Assembly (NCBI GenBank): GCA_958295805.1
Contig: OY282373.1
Location: forward strand, 2,831,499 to 2,895,498
DNA length: 64,000 nt
From: an uncultured Nitrospirales bacterium
GTDB lineage: Bacteria > Nitrospirota > Nitrospiria > Nitrospirales > UBA8639
Reading direction: 5' to 3'
A model generated the notes under the pieces. The model was not told where the DNA came from and did no database searches. It saw only the letters and a program-made list of their open reading frames with translations. Shown one piece after another: positions 25,156 through 33,083 of this stretch (position 1 is its first letter; each line of letters begins with the position of its first letter). A program made the translations under genes and the position numbers.

Positions 25156-25833
25156 ATGAAGCAGGCCGTCTGTCTCCAACACGTCCCGTTCGAAGGCCCA
25201 GGCGTGTTTCGGCAGGCGTTAGAAAAACACCACTATCAGCTTCAAACCATTCTCGTGCCCGAACGGGGGCTTCCTGCAACAATTCCGGATTTCCTGCTGG
25301 TCATGGGCGGTCCCACGTCGGTCAATGACGCCGACCCATGGATTGCAAAAGAATTGCCGTATATTCGACAAGCGATCATCGCCGGCATTCCCGTTCTAGG
25401 CGTCTGCCTCGGCTCTCAATTCATGGCCAAGGCCTTAGGAGCACACGTCAGCCCCGGCCCTCGACTGGAAATCGGACCGGTCCCCGTGACGTGTACAGTG
25501 GGAAAAGACGCGGATGCGGTCTTCGGAACGTTTCCGCGCACCCTGAACGTATTTCAGTGGCACGGCGAGGGCTTCACCCTTCCACCCGGTGCCATGGGAC
25601 TCGCTTCATCAGAGCACTATCCCGTTCAAGCCTTCCGGTATGGAGAACGAGCCTATGGACTCTTATTTCATTTGGAATTGGAAACAGAAGGCGTCAAGGC
25701 CTTATGTCGTGAATGTGCGAATGACGTGCAACGAGCCGGCACCACCACCGAAACCTTATTGCAATCAGCAGCCGACGTTCTTCCGCAATCTCATACACTC
25801 GCCGACCGACTCATCGCCCACCTCGCCCAATAA
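25156..25833 (+). CDS. Class I glutamine amidotransferase-like protein (GMP synthase type)
   Basis: 225 residues. GATase1 fold: LLVMGGPTSVND near 50, nucleophile Cys in PVLGVCLGSQFMAKALG, the WHGEGF segment, and the catalytic His in YGLLFHLELE with following Glu. It resembles stand-alone GMP synthase-like amidotransferases (GuaA N-domain without the synthetase part), whose substrate is often unknown. It probably forms a two-gene operon with the methyltransferase. The next 290 bases (25834-26125) contain the AT-rich element described below. Confidence 0.85.
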   Translation: MKQAVCLQHVPFEGPGVFRQALEKHHYQLQTILVPERGLPATIPDFLLVMGGPTSVNDADPWIAKELPYIRQAIIAGIPVLGVCLGSQFMAKALGAHVSPGPRLEIGPVPVTCTVGKDADAVFGTFPRTLNVFQWHGEGFTLPPGAMGLASSEHYPVQAFRYGERAYGLLFHLELETEGVKALCRECANDVQRAGTTTETLLQSAADVLPQSHTLADRLIAHLAQ

Positions 25834-25959
25834 CGCGGCGCACTACACCTGATAGGTGGCAACGGGTCATATGCCACGTCATTGCGGTCACTCCAGGGAG
25901 ACGGCGTGATACACGCATTCTTTGCCAAAATCTGACGTCATCCACAAATTTTTTCACTG

Positions 25960-26125
25960 TATATTGATAATTTGTCAATATTAAAACTGACAATTAGTCG
26001 AATTCATATTAGACTTTTAGTAAGGTTAAATATGAAATAAATGACATAAATTTATACTTATACGTATTTTAATCTGACAATTAGTCGAACTATTATGTTG
26101 CAATTGGTCATATTCTAAAATTACA
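25960..26125. promoter_or_regulatory. AT-rich upstream region with repeated TGACAATTAGTCGAA boxes
   Basis: A sharply AT-rich block right before the DUF4143 ATPase gene. It holds two identical 16-bp boxes CTGACAATTAGTCGAA (25987-26002 and 26074-26089), an imperfect palindrome ATTGATAATTTGTCAAT (25963-25979) and a related CAATTGGTCAT at 26101. These look like operator repeats or an imported promoter region. The binding protein is unknown. Confidence 0.5.
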
Positions 26126-27382
26126 ATGATCCGTATGGTGCAGGCCAGCTCTACACGCCACGTTGCGTCGCGCTTGCAGGAAGCGATGGAGGATTCCCCG
26201 GTCGTGCTGATTCAGGGTCCTCGCCAGTGCGGGAAGACGACGCTTGCCCAGATGGTATGCCAGCCCATGGGATATGACTACATCAGTTTTGATGATGAGG
26301 GCACGCGCAGGGCCGCCGAGGCGGATCCCGTTGGTTTTGTGAACACACTACCGGAGCGCGTCATTTTGGACGAGGTGCAACGGGTTCCGAATCTTTTTTT
26401 ATCCATCAAATTGGCGGTTGATCGCAATCGCACGGCGGGCCGTTTTATATTGACCGGTTCGGTGAACGTCCTGCAAATGCGCCAAGTCACCGATTCGCTT
26501 GCCGGTCGCATGGACATCATCAGACTGCATCCTTTTGCACAAACCGAGATTGAAGGTACCTCCCCAAAATTTCTTGACACCCTGTTTTCCGCCGGCTTCA
26601 AGACGCGGCAAGTGGAACCTGCAACGGAGCAAATGATGGGCCGCATTGTGGCGGGTGGCTACCCGTCCGCGCTTCGGCGCGTTGACGAGCAGCGGCGATT
26701 TGCCTGGTATCAGAATTATATTGAGGCCTTGGTTCAACGTGACGTACCGGATATTGCCGGCATTCGGTCACCCGAAATCCTGTCTCAGTTACTCACGTTG
26801 GCGGCAACACAAACCGCGCAACTTGTCAGCGTCAATAACTTGTCCTCATCTTTTCAACTCAGCCGAAATACCATTCACGACTATCTTACTTTGCTGGCAA
26901 AAATGTTCCTGCTGGAGACAATACCGGCTTGGCACAGCAATCGCTTGAAACGGTTGATAAAAACGCCCAAGCTTCACATTGGCGACACGGGCGTTGCCTG
27001 TGCCTTGATGAAGTTGAATCGCTCGGTCCTCACTTATGACGGCACCCTGTTTGGTCACGTTCTGGAAACGTTTGTGTTACAGGAATTGCGGCGACAAGCC
27101 AGCGCACATGAACAACCGCACACCTTCTTTCACTACCGGGAGAAAGACGGGGCGGAAGTGGATATTGTGATAGCACGCGGCGCAACTGCCCTGTCGGGCG
27201 TGGAGGTCAAAGCCTCTGCCACGGTAAGCAACGCTGATTTTCGCGGTTTACGCAAGCTCAAAGCCGTCGCGGCCGATCGTTTTGCCGGCGGTGTCCTGAT
27301 CTACAACGGCGAAATGTGCTTGAGATTTGGCGACGGATTGTATGCCGTGCCTTTGCAGATGCTTTGGAAGCCACGTCATTGA
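26126..27382 (+). CDS. AAA ATPase with DUF4143 domain
   Basis: 418 residues. N-terminal P-loop ATPase with Walker A QGPRQCGKTT (about 30-39), Walker B RVILDEVQRVP and sensor FILTGSVNV. The C-terminal DUF4143 domain has IHDYLTLLAKMFLLETIPAW, LHIGDTGVACALM, GHVLETFVLQELRRQ and a nuclease-like core FFHYREKDGAEVDIVIARG...GVEVKAS (D, E-x-K pattern). Such proteins are common in accessory islands; physiological role unsettled. Immediately preceded by the AT-rich repeat block. It opens the second defence island. Confidence 0.85.
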   Translation: MIRMVQASSTRHVASRLQEAMEDSPVVLIQGPRQCGKTTLAQMVCQPMGYDYISFDDEGTRRAAEADPVGFVNTLPERVILDEVQRVPNLFLSIKLAVDRNRTAGRFILTGSVNVLQMRQVTDSLAGRMDIIRLHPFAQTEIEGTSPKFLDTLFSAGFKTRQVEPATEQMMGRIVAGGYPSALRRVDEQRRFAWYQNYIEALVQRDVPDIAGIRSPEILSQLLTLAATQTAQLVSVNNLSSSFQLSRNTIHDYLTLLAKMFLLETIPAWHSNRLKRLIKTPKLHIGDTGVACALMKLNRSVLTYDGTLFGHVLETFVLQELRRQASAHEQPHTFFHYREKDGAEVDIVIARGATALSGVEVKASATVSNADFRGLRKLKAVAADRFAGGVLIYNGEMCLRFGDGLYAVPLQMLWKPRH

Positions 27383-27514
27383 GCGATACCCGCCAGTCAT
27401 TCCTGAAACAACCCGAATTCCCGTTTGCACGGGCATGACGTTCTTTCACGGGGACGGCAAGGTTTCGTGATGCGACCAACGAATGAGTCAATACAGACGA
27501 GAAGGACTGAGAAC

Positions 27515-28699
27515 ATGAGTAACGAACAAGTCAGACAACAAGACGTGAACAACGCCGCGTGGAACGCATGCGACACGTTCCGCGGGGTGATGGACGCCAC
27601 GGACTATAAGGACTACATCCTTGTCATGTTGTTTCTCAAATACCTCTCGGACACCTGGAAGGCTCACGTTGAAGAATATCGAAGACGCTTCCGCAGCGAT
27701 GCAACCAGAATCCGCCGCAGATTGGAACGCGAACGTTTTGTACTGCCCGAAGACGCCGGTTTCTACGACCTCTACGAGAAGCGCAATGAAGCCAATATCG
27801 GCGAGTTGATCAACGTGGCCTTGGAGTCCATTGAAGAAAAGAACAGGACAAAACTGGACGGCGTGTTCCGCAACATTGATTTTAATTCAGAAGCCAAGTT
27901 CGGCAAAACCCGAGACCGCAACCGCCGCTTGAAGATGCTGCTGGAAGATTTCAACAAGCCGGAACTTGACCTGAGCCCCGGACGCATCTCGGAAGACGTG
28001 ATCGGCAACACCTACATCTATCTGATTGAACGGTTTGCCTCCGACGCCGGAAAGAAAGCCGGAGAGTTCTACACGCCTCATAAAGTCTCGAAACTGGTGG
28101 CGCGTCTCTGTGCGCCGAAACCCGGGGCGCGCGTCTGCGATCCGGCCTGCGGGTCCGGCGGTCTGCTGATTGAGGCCGCACGGCAGGTAGGCAGCAAGAA
28201 TTTCTTTCTGTCCGGCATGGAAGTGAACGGCGGTACGTGGGTGTTGTGCCGAATGAACATGTTTCTGCACGGCATGGACTCCGCTCGAATTGAATGGTGC
28301 AACACGCTCACAAGCCCGGCTCTGGTGGAAAAAGACGGGCTGATGAAGTTTGACAACATTGTCGCCAATCCGCCGTTTTCTCTGGACAAGTGGGGAATCG
28401 AGGAAGCCGAACACGACCGGTTCAAACGCTTCTGGCGAGGCGTGCCGCCAAAGTCCAAGGGAGATTACGCCTTTATCACCCACATGATTGAGGTCGCAGT
28501 AGAAAAGAAAGGCCGCGTGGCGGTGGTCGTTCCACACGGAGTGTTATTCCGCGGCGCGGTCGAAGGGCGGATTCGTCAGAAATTGGTAGAAGAAAATCTG
28601 CTGGATGCGGTGATCGGCCTGCCGGGAAACCTGTTTCCGACAACGTCCATCCCTGTCGCCATTCTCATCTTTGACCGTTCCCGACGTGCTGTTTATTGA
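27515..28699 (+). CDS. hsdM: Type I restriction methyltransferase HsdM, 5' part (frameshifted)
   Basis: N6-adenine methyltransferase subunit of a type I system. Helical N-domain from NAAWNACDTFRGVMDATDYKDYILVMLFLKYLSD; SAM motif VCDPACGSGGLLIEAA; catalytic NPPFSLD; FYTPHKVSKLVARL typical of HsdM. The frame stops early at FDRSRRAVY where HsdM proteins continue; the missing C-terminus lies in the +1 frame (next entry), and about ten residues usually found at this junction are absent. So it is either a real disrupting deletion or a sequence error. Catalytic motifs are intact, but HsdM needs its C-terminal helices to bind HsdS. ATG 27515 follows a GAAGGA site. Confidence 0.88.
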   Translation: MSNEQVRQQDVNNAAWNACDTFRGVMDATDYKDYILVMLFLKYLSDTWKAHVEEYRRRFRSDATRIRRRLERERFVLPEDAGFYDLYEKRNEANIGELINVALESIEEKNRTKLDGVFRNIDFNSEAKFGKTRDRNRRLKMLLEDFNKPELDLSPGRISEDVIGNTYIYLIERFASDAGKKAGEFYTPHKVSKLVARLCAPKPGARVCDPACGSGGLLIEAARQVGSKNFFLSGMEVNGGTWVLCRMNMFLHGMDSARIEWCNTLTSPALVEKDGLMKFDNIVANPPFSLDKWGIEEAEHDRFKRFWRGVPPKSKGDYAFITHMIEVAVEKKGRVAVVVPHGVLFRGAVEGRIRQKLVEENLLDAVIGLPGNLFPTTSIPVAILIFDRSRRAVY

Positions 28700-28997
28700 C
28701 GCCAGCCGCGAATACCAGTCCGGCAAAAACCAGAATACCTTGCTGGACCAACACCTGGACAAAATCGTTCGGGCTTACCAGAAACGAGAGAAAATTGATA
28801 AATACGCATATCCGGCCGATATTGCAGAGATTGAAGAAAACGATTTCAACCTGAACATCCCACGCTACGTGGACACCTTTGAAGAAGAGGAAGAGATTGA
28901 CATTGATGCGGTGCAAGAGGAAATAGATCAATTGGAAGAAGATCTGGCCGCAGTGCGGGGGGAGATGGGGAAATTATTGAAGAGTATCCGCAGATGA
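28671..28997 (+). pseudogene. hsdM: HsdM C-terminal part in the +1 frame
   Basis: Reads PDVLFIDASREYQSGKNQNT and continues to RGEMGKLLKSIRR, the usual end of HsdM, with acidic EEEEEIDID and coiled-coil sequence that packs against HsdS. It overlaps the upstream part by 29 bases in another frame and has no ribosome site of its own. Together 27515-28997 would be one gene without the shift. Confidence 0.8.
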
Positions 28998-29015
28998 CGC
29001 AGATGGGCGCAGATT
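28986..29015 (+). repeat. 29-bp element, copy A (ATCCGCAGATGACGCAGATG type)
   Basis: Begins ATCCGCAGATGACGCAGATG and ends GGCGCAGATT; it overlaps the end of the hsdM C-terminal frame. It is an inverted match of 30440-30468 at 28 of 29 positions and a direct match of 30051-30080. Confidence 0.85.
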
Positions 29016-29032
29016 GAAGAGAGGAGTAACCC

Positions 29033-30022
29033 GTGAAAAAGAACGTCAAAGAGATTGTCATCTACCAGGCAAAAAATGGACAAATCGAATTCCGCGGGGA
29101 TTTTGATCGTGATACGGTTTGGGGAAGTCTCAAGCAAATCTCGGAGTTGTTCGGGAGAGACAAGTCGGTCGTCTCGCGTCATATCACAAACATCTTCAAA
29201 TCTCGGGAATTAGAACCGGATTCAGTTGTTGCAAAAATTGCAACAGTTCAAAAAGAAGGAGAACGGGAGGTTATTCGTGAGATTGATTACTACAACCTGG
29301 ATATAATTCTCTCCGTCGGCTACCGCGTGGATTCCAAACAGGCCACACAATTCCGCATTTGGGCTACCAAAACACTCAAGCAACACCTGCTTGAAGGATA
29401 TACGATCAATAAAAAACGTATTGCGGAAAATCATGAGAAATTTATACAGGCCGTCTCTGATGTCAAAGCTCTGCTGCCCACGGGCAACGTCGTACACGCA
29501 CAAGACGTTCTGGAACTTGTGGAGGCTTTTGCCAACACGTGGATTTCCCTGGATGCCTATGACACCCAAAATTTCCCTGAAAACGGGGCAACGAAAAAAG
29601 CGGTAACGTTTACGGCTGATGAACTGACGCAGGCATTGCACGAGTTCAAGCAAGAACTGCTCGTGCGAAAACACGCAACGGATATTTTCGGTCAGGAAAG
29701 AAGCGAAGACGCCGTACACGGAATTGTCGGCAACGTGTTTCAATCCTTTGGCAGTCAAGACCTGTATCCGACGGTTGAAGAAAAAGCCTCACACCTTCTC
29801 TACTTCATGGTAAAAAATCATCCCTTTGTGGACGGCAATAAACGAAGCGGCGCATTTGCGTTCATCTGGTTCTTACGCAAAGCCGGTCTTCTTCGGGCAA
29901 GTCTCACCCCGGAAGCCCTGACGGCTTTGACCTTGCTGGTGGCGGAAAGCAAGCCGAAGGATAAGGAAAAGATGATCGGGTTAATGTTGTTATTACTACA
30001 GAAAAATATGAATCAATCATGA
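29033..30022 (+). CDS. RhuM-Fic/Doc family protein
   Basis: 329 residues. The N-terminal RhuM-like part reads VIYQAKNGQIEF, LFGRDKSVVSRHITNIF and YYNLDIILSVGYRVDSKQATQFRIWATKTLKQHLLEGY. The C-terminal Fic/Doc domain has the active motif HPFVDGNKRSG (about 263-273), closer to Doc (ends NKR) than to Fic (GNGR), so AMP- or phosphotransfer is predicted. Genes of this fusion are regular guests in type I restriction operons, as here between hsdM and hsdS. It starts 17 bases after copy A of the CAGATG repeat. The link to restriction is not understood. Confidence 0.87.
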   Translation: MKKNVKEIVIYQAKNGQIEFRGDFDRDTVWGSLKQISELFGRDKSVVSRHITNIFKSRELEPDSVVAKIATVQKEGEREVIREIDYYNLDIILSVGYRVDSKQATQFRIWATKTLKQHLLEGYTINKKRIAENHEKFIQAVSDVKALLPTGNVVHAQDVLELVEAFANTWISLDAYDTQNFPENGATKKAVTFTADELTQALHEFKQELLVRKHATDIFGQERSEDAVHGIVGNVFQSFGSQDLYPTVEEKASHLLYFMVKNHPFVDGNKRSGAFAFIWFLRKAGLLRASLTPEALTALTLLVAESKPKDKEKMIGLMLLLLQKNMNQS

Positions 30023-30050
30023 AGAGATAACGCACGAAATTCTCAACAAA

Positions 30051-30080
30051 ATCCGCAGATGACGCAGATGAGCGCAGATA
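30051..30080 (+). repeat. 29-bp element, copy B
   Basis: ATCCGCAGATGACGCAGATG then AGCGCAGATA. It overlaps the start codon of the GxxExxY gene. Confidence 0.85.
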
Positions 30081-30481
30081 AGAGGGATGAGGAGACTTAT
30101 GCGGCTATTGGGGCTGCTATGGCGGTACATAGCGAATTGGGGTGTGGGTTCCTTGAGGCAGTGTATCAGGAGGCATTGGAACAAGAGTTCTTGTTCCGGG
30201 GAGTGCCGTATGTTCGTGAAAAGAAGTTAGCTGTACGGTACAAGGGCAGGGAATTGAGGTCTCACTATCAAGCCGACTTTCTATGCTTCGATTCAGTAAT
30301 CGTAGAATTGAAGGCACTGCAAAAACTGTCCAGCATTGAAGAGACTCAAGTCATTAACGACCTCAAAGCCTCGGGACTGAACAAAGCCCTACTCATCAAT
30401 TTCGGCGCCCAAAAACTGGAGTACAAAAGACTGGTGTTTAATCTGCGCCCATCTGCGCCATCTGCGGAAAAGGAAAAGTAA
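30059..30481 (+). CDS. GxxExxY family protein
   Basis: 140 residues with the name-giving motif in [13 protein letters not shown] (about 29-41), then [17 protein letters not shown] (nuclease-like D...ExK pattern) and [22 protein letters not shown]. Function unknown; the core looks like a small PD-(D/E)XK fold. Both ends are built from the CAGATG repeat: the first codons from copy B and the last ([12 protein letters not shown]) from inverted copy C. This repeat association suggests that gene and repeats move as one unit. ATG 30068 is an alternative start. Confidence 0.85.
   Translation: MTQMSADKRDEETYAAIGAAMAVHSELGCGFLEAVYQEALEQEFLFRGVPYVREKKLAVRYKGRELRSHYQADFLCFDSVIVELKALQKLSSIEETQVINDLKASGLNKALLINFGAQKLEYKRLVFNLRPSAPSAEKEK
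30440..30469 (-). repeat. 29-bp element, inverted copy C
   Basis: AATCTGCGCCCATCTGCGCC then ATCTGCGGAA, the inverse of copies A and B. A shortened inverted piece (TACGCCCATCTGCAGATAAA) follows at about 30494-30513. Confidence 0.85.
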
Positions 30482-30574
30482 AAGATGAGAAGTCTACGCC
30501 CATCTGCAGATAAAAAGAGGATAAAGACATGAGCAAAAAGCTGGTACAACTAAACCAGAAAGGTGGCGGTGGGA

Positions 30575-31756
30575 ATGAATAGAAAAGCGGTGAGAAATGA
30601 AGCGTTGCCGGAGGGGTGGCGGGAAGTGCGGTTGGGGGAGGTCTGTAATGTTATTACTAGCCCTGTTGACAAAAAGACCGTTGAAGGAGAGTTGCCCGTT
30701 AAATTGTGCAACTACACGGATGTTTATTACAACAACATTATCGATTCCAAAATTGACTTTATGACAGCCACAGCTAAACCGCGAGAAATAGAAAAATTTT
30801 CGCTTGTCAAAGGCGATGTAATCGTTACCAAAGATTCTGAAACGCCTAATGACATTGGCGTTCCTGCTTATGTTAAAGAAACCATTGACAACCTGCTATG
30901 CGGCTATCATTTAACAGTTCTCCGTCCCAAAGAGCAGGCGATTGGAAAATATATCTGTTATGCCTTAACTTCTTCGCGAGTAACGTATGACTTTTACAGG
31001 TTTGCGAATGGGATTACACGTTTTGGGCTGACGAATGAGTCCTATCAAAAAATAAAAATCCCTCTCCCATCTCTCCCCGAACAAAAAGCCATCGCGTCTT
31101 TACTGGAAAAATGGGACACGGCAATAGAGAAAACCGAAGCACTTATTGCGGCAAAGGAAAAGCAGTTTAAGCGGCTGCTGAAAACCCTTATCAATGATCA
31201 GCAGAACAACCCTGAATGGCAGAAGGTGAAATTGAGTGAAGTTTGTACTTTGGAGTACGGAAAGCCACTTAAAGAACAAGAGAGAAAAGACGGAAAATAT
31301 CCAGTATTCGGTTCAAATGGAATAGTCGGTTATCACGATGAATACTTGATAACAGGCCCTTTTATTATTGTTGGGAGAAAAGGTTCCGCCGGCATGGTCC
31401 AGTACTCTATTGGGGATGGATTCCCAATAGATACGACCTTCTACATCAAAGTCCAAGAACGGCAAATATGTTTGCTCTTTTTGTATTACTTACTCTTGGA
31501 ATTGAATCTAAAAAAAGTGGGGTTGCAATCTGGTGTTCCCGGATTGAATAGAAATGACGCGCATAGAATAAAAATTCGGCTTCCCTCACTTTCCAAACAG
31601 AAACAGATTGCAAATATGCTTAATACGGCTAGGCAAGAAATCTTGCTCCTGCAACAAATCGTCGAGAAATACCGCAGACAGAAACGCGGCTTGATGCAAA
31701 AACTATTGATCGGAGAATGTCGCCTCCTTCCGTCATTCCCGCGAAGGTGGGAATGA
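30575..31756 (+). CDS. hsdS: Type I restriction specificity subunit HsdS
   Basis: 393 residues with two target-recognition domains, each starting in HsdS fashion (LPEGWREVRLGEVCNV and NPEWQKVKLSEVCTLEYGKPL) and each followed by a conserved helix (LPSLPEQKAIASLLEKWDTAIE and LPSLSKQKQIANMLNTARQEILLLQ). It decides the DNA sequence read by the HsdM/HsdR complex. After YRRQKRGLMQKLLIGE the natural end is replaced: CRLLPSFPRRWE is encoded by a palindrome, and the original QKRGLMQKLL end reappears 117 bases on. ATG 30575 is chosen; a tiny frame (30529-30582, MSKKLVQLNQ) overlaps its start and may be a translational leader. Confidence 0.9.
   Translation: MNRKAVRNEALPEGWREVRLGEVCNVITSPVDKKTVEGELPVKLCNYTDVYYNNIIDSKIDFMTATAKPREIEKFSLVKGDVIVTKDSETPNDIGVPAYVKETIDNLLCGYHLTVLRPKEQAIGKYICYALTSSRVTYDFYRFANGITRFGLTNESYQKIKIPLPSLPEQKAIASLLEKWDTAIEKTEALIAAKEKQFKRLLKTLINDQQNNPEWQKVKLSEVCTLEYGKPLKEQERKDGKYPVFGSNGIVGYHDEYLITGPFIIVGRKGSAGMVQYSIGDGFPIDTTFYIKVQERQICLLFLYYLLLELNLKKVGLQSGVPGLNRNDAHRIKIRLPSLSKQKQIANMLNTARQEILLLQQIVEKYRRQKRGLMQKLLIGECRLLPSFPRRWE
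31678..31719. repeat. 42-bp direct repeat at the hsdS 3' end, copy 1
   Basis: Encodes QKRGLMQKLLIGE of HsdS. The second copy is at 31795-31836 (35 of 42 bases match by eye), encoding QKRGLMQKLLREE and ending in the ATG of the next gene. Confidence 0.75.
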
Positions 31757-31761
31757 CGGAA
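31728..31761. repeat. Perfect 13-bp inverted repeat inserted at the hsdS end
   Basis: TTCCGTCATTCCC, 8-base loop GCGAAGGT, GGGAATGACGGAA. Same kind as the larger palindrome at 37617-37670 (GTCATTCCCGCGAA type). It may act as a transcript hairpin between hsdS and the following gene. Confidence 0.8.
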
Positions 31762-31833
31762 GGGATACATGGAAATGACAAGGGAAGGTCACACACAGAA
31801 ACGCGGATTGATGCAGAAGTTATTGAGGGAAGA

Positions 31834-32790
31834 ATGGGAAATCCAATCACGACAAGCTCTGGGCAATATATTCTGGAAGTGGTGGGGCTAGGGCAGTGTC
31901 CTGAAATTGAAATCAGCAAAGAAAAATTCTTGGAATTGAAAAGTGCCAAACGGACTTTACGAGAAGCATTTGCTTGTGAAGAAAAGTACGAAATCGTAAT
32001 ACATAACTATATTGAATTGGAAAAGGAATTGAGTGGTTTGACGATCGCAGATATAGGCAGAAGTCGCTCCGGTTATTCTGATTTCTTCAATTATGAACTC
32101 ACTTCCAATATCAAAACAGCCAACTTGCTAAGCTCGGCAAGGTTATATACAGACAGTCTGCCTAAAAATATCTCCACTTGTTTGCAAGACCGCAACAGTA
32201 TCAAACAAATTAAAGGATTTTTAGGCGAAGAATATAAAAACAATTTGTATTACAGATTCATATCTGTATTAAGAAATCATGTTCAACACAACAATTTGCC
32301 GACACATAGGATTTCAATAGGTAAGAGACGGACCGAAGATAAACTCTTAGAGCATTACTCAAATTTCTCTGTAGAAAAGAAAATCCTTTTGAAGGATAAA
32401 CGTATCAATAAACGTATCGAGAGAGAAGTGCTTGACGAAATGAAAGAAGAAATAGATCTGATACTTGCCATTCGCCACTATATTGAATCTATTAGCAAAA
32501 TTCATATTCAAGCAAGAGAGTTGGTGAAAAGTAAGGTGACCGAGGCAAGAGATTCCATAGAATCAGCAATCAATAAATATAAAGGTGTTGACACAATAGA
32601 CAAAGAGTCTCCTGGCGGTTTATCTGTTATCAATCGCAGTAAAGAAAACGAAATCATAGAAGAATTTTCGGTATCGTTAGATCGGGATAATATCCGCCTC
32701 AATCTGATAAAGAAAAATAACCGGCAATTGACTAATCTGCATAAAAAGTATGCCACAACACAAACTAATTTAGGAAAAAATAAACATTGA
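31834..32790 (+). CDS. Unknown protein with HEPN-like RX4H motif
   Basis: 318 residues, AT-rich and strongly helical. I do not recognise the family. It contains FISVLRNHVQHNNLP (about 142-156), an RNxxxH motif as in HEPN ribonucleases, followed by a long charged helical region (ERHEVLDEMKEE-like stretches) and a Lys/Asn-rich tail. Start ATG 31834 has GAGGGA just upstream and lies at the end of the duplicated hsdS tail. Being inside a restriction operon between hsdS and hsdR, a defence or toxin role is plausible but unproven. Confidence 0.6.
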   Translation: MGNPITTSSGQYILEVVGLGQCPEIEISKEKFLELKSAKRTLREAFACEEKYEIVIHNYIELEKELSGLTIADIGRSRSGYSDFFNYELTSNIKTANLLSSARLYTDSLPKNISTCLQDRNSIKQIKGFLGEEYKNNLYYRFISVLRNHVQHNNLPTHRISIGKRRTEDKLLEHYSNFSVEKKILLKDKRINKRIEREVLDEMKEEIDLILAIRHYIESISKIHIQARELVKSKVTEARDSIESAINKYKGVDTIDKESPGGLSVINRSKENEIIEEFSVSLDRDNIRLNLIKKNNRQLTNLHKKYATTQTNLGKNKH

Positions 32791-32837
32791 AACACAAACC
32801 TAAACGATAGGGACTCCGCCTTGATTGACCTATAATT

Positions 32838-32877
32838 TGTTCAATATATCGAACAAAAATGTTCAGTACGTTGAACA
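32838..32877. promoter_or_regulatory. Two tandem palindromic operator-like sites
   Basis: TGTTCAATATATCGAACA (32838-32855) and TGTTCAGTACGTTGAACA (32860-32877) share TGTTCN8GAACA and are 22 bp apart centre to centre, about two helical turns. A TATAAT (32831-32836) lies directly upstream. They probably control the protease gene and/or hsdR. The regulator is unknown. Confidence 0.6.
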
Positions 32878-32930
32878 AAATCATTCAAAAAGCCTGATCG
32901 TTGGCCCAGGCAGCATTGCTCTTGAACGCT

Positions 32931-33004
32931 TTCTGTCAACGCCCGTTGACTACTGGATACAATAAATGTCCGGTTTCCGATTCAACGAAAAATATCTCTC
33001 CCAA
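32931..33004. repeat. 74-bp direct repeat, fossil copy of the hsdR start
   Basis: Contains the 5' leader and first 13 codons of hsdR (MSGFRFNEKYLSQ) followed by an immediate stop. It matches 33568-33641 at nearly every position. Start-to-start distance is 637 bases. Confidence 0.88.
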
Positions 33005-33083
33005 TGAGGTCCGGAAAATTCCGCATGGGCTGAAACGGTCAAGCGTCTTTGGGATGGAAGTCACGGAAAAAGGAGAAATTGCC

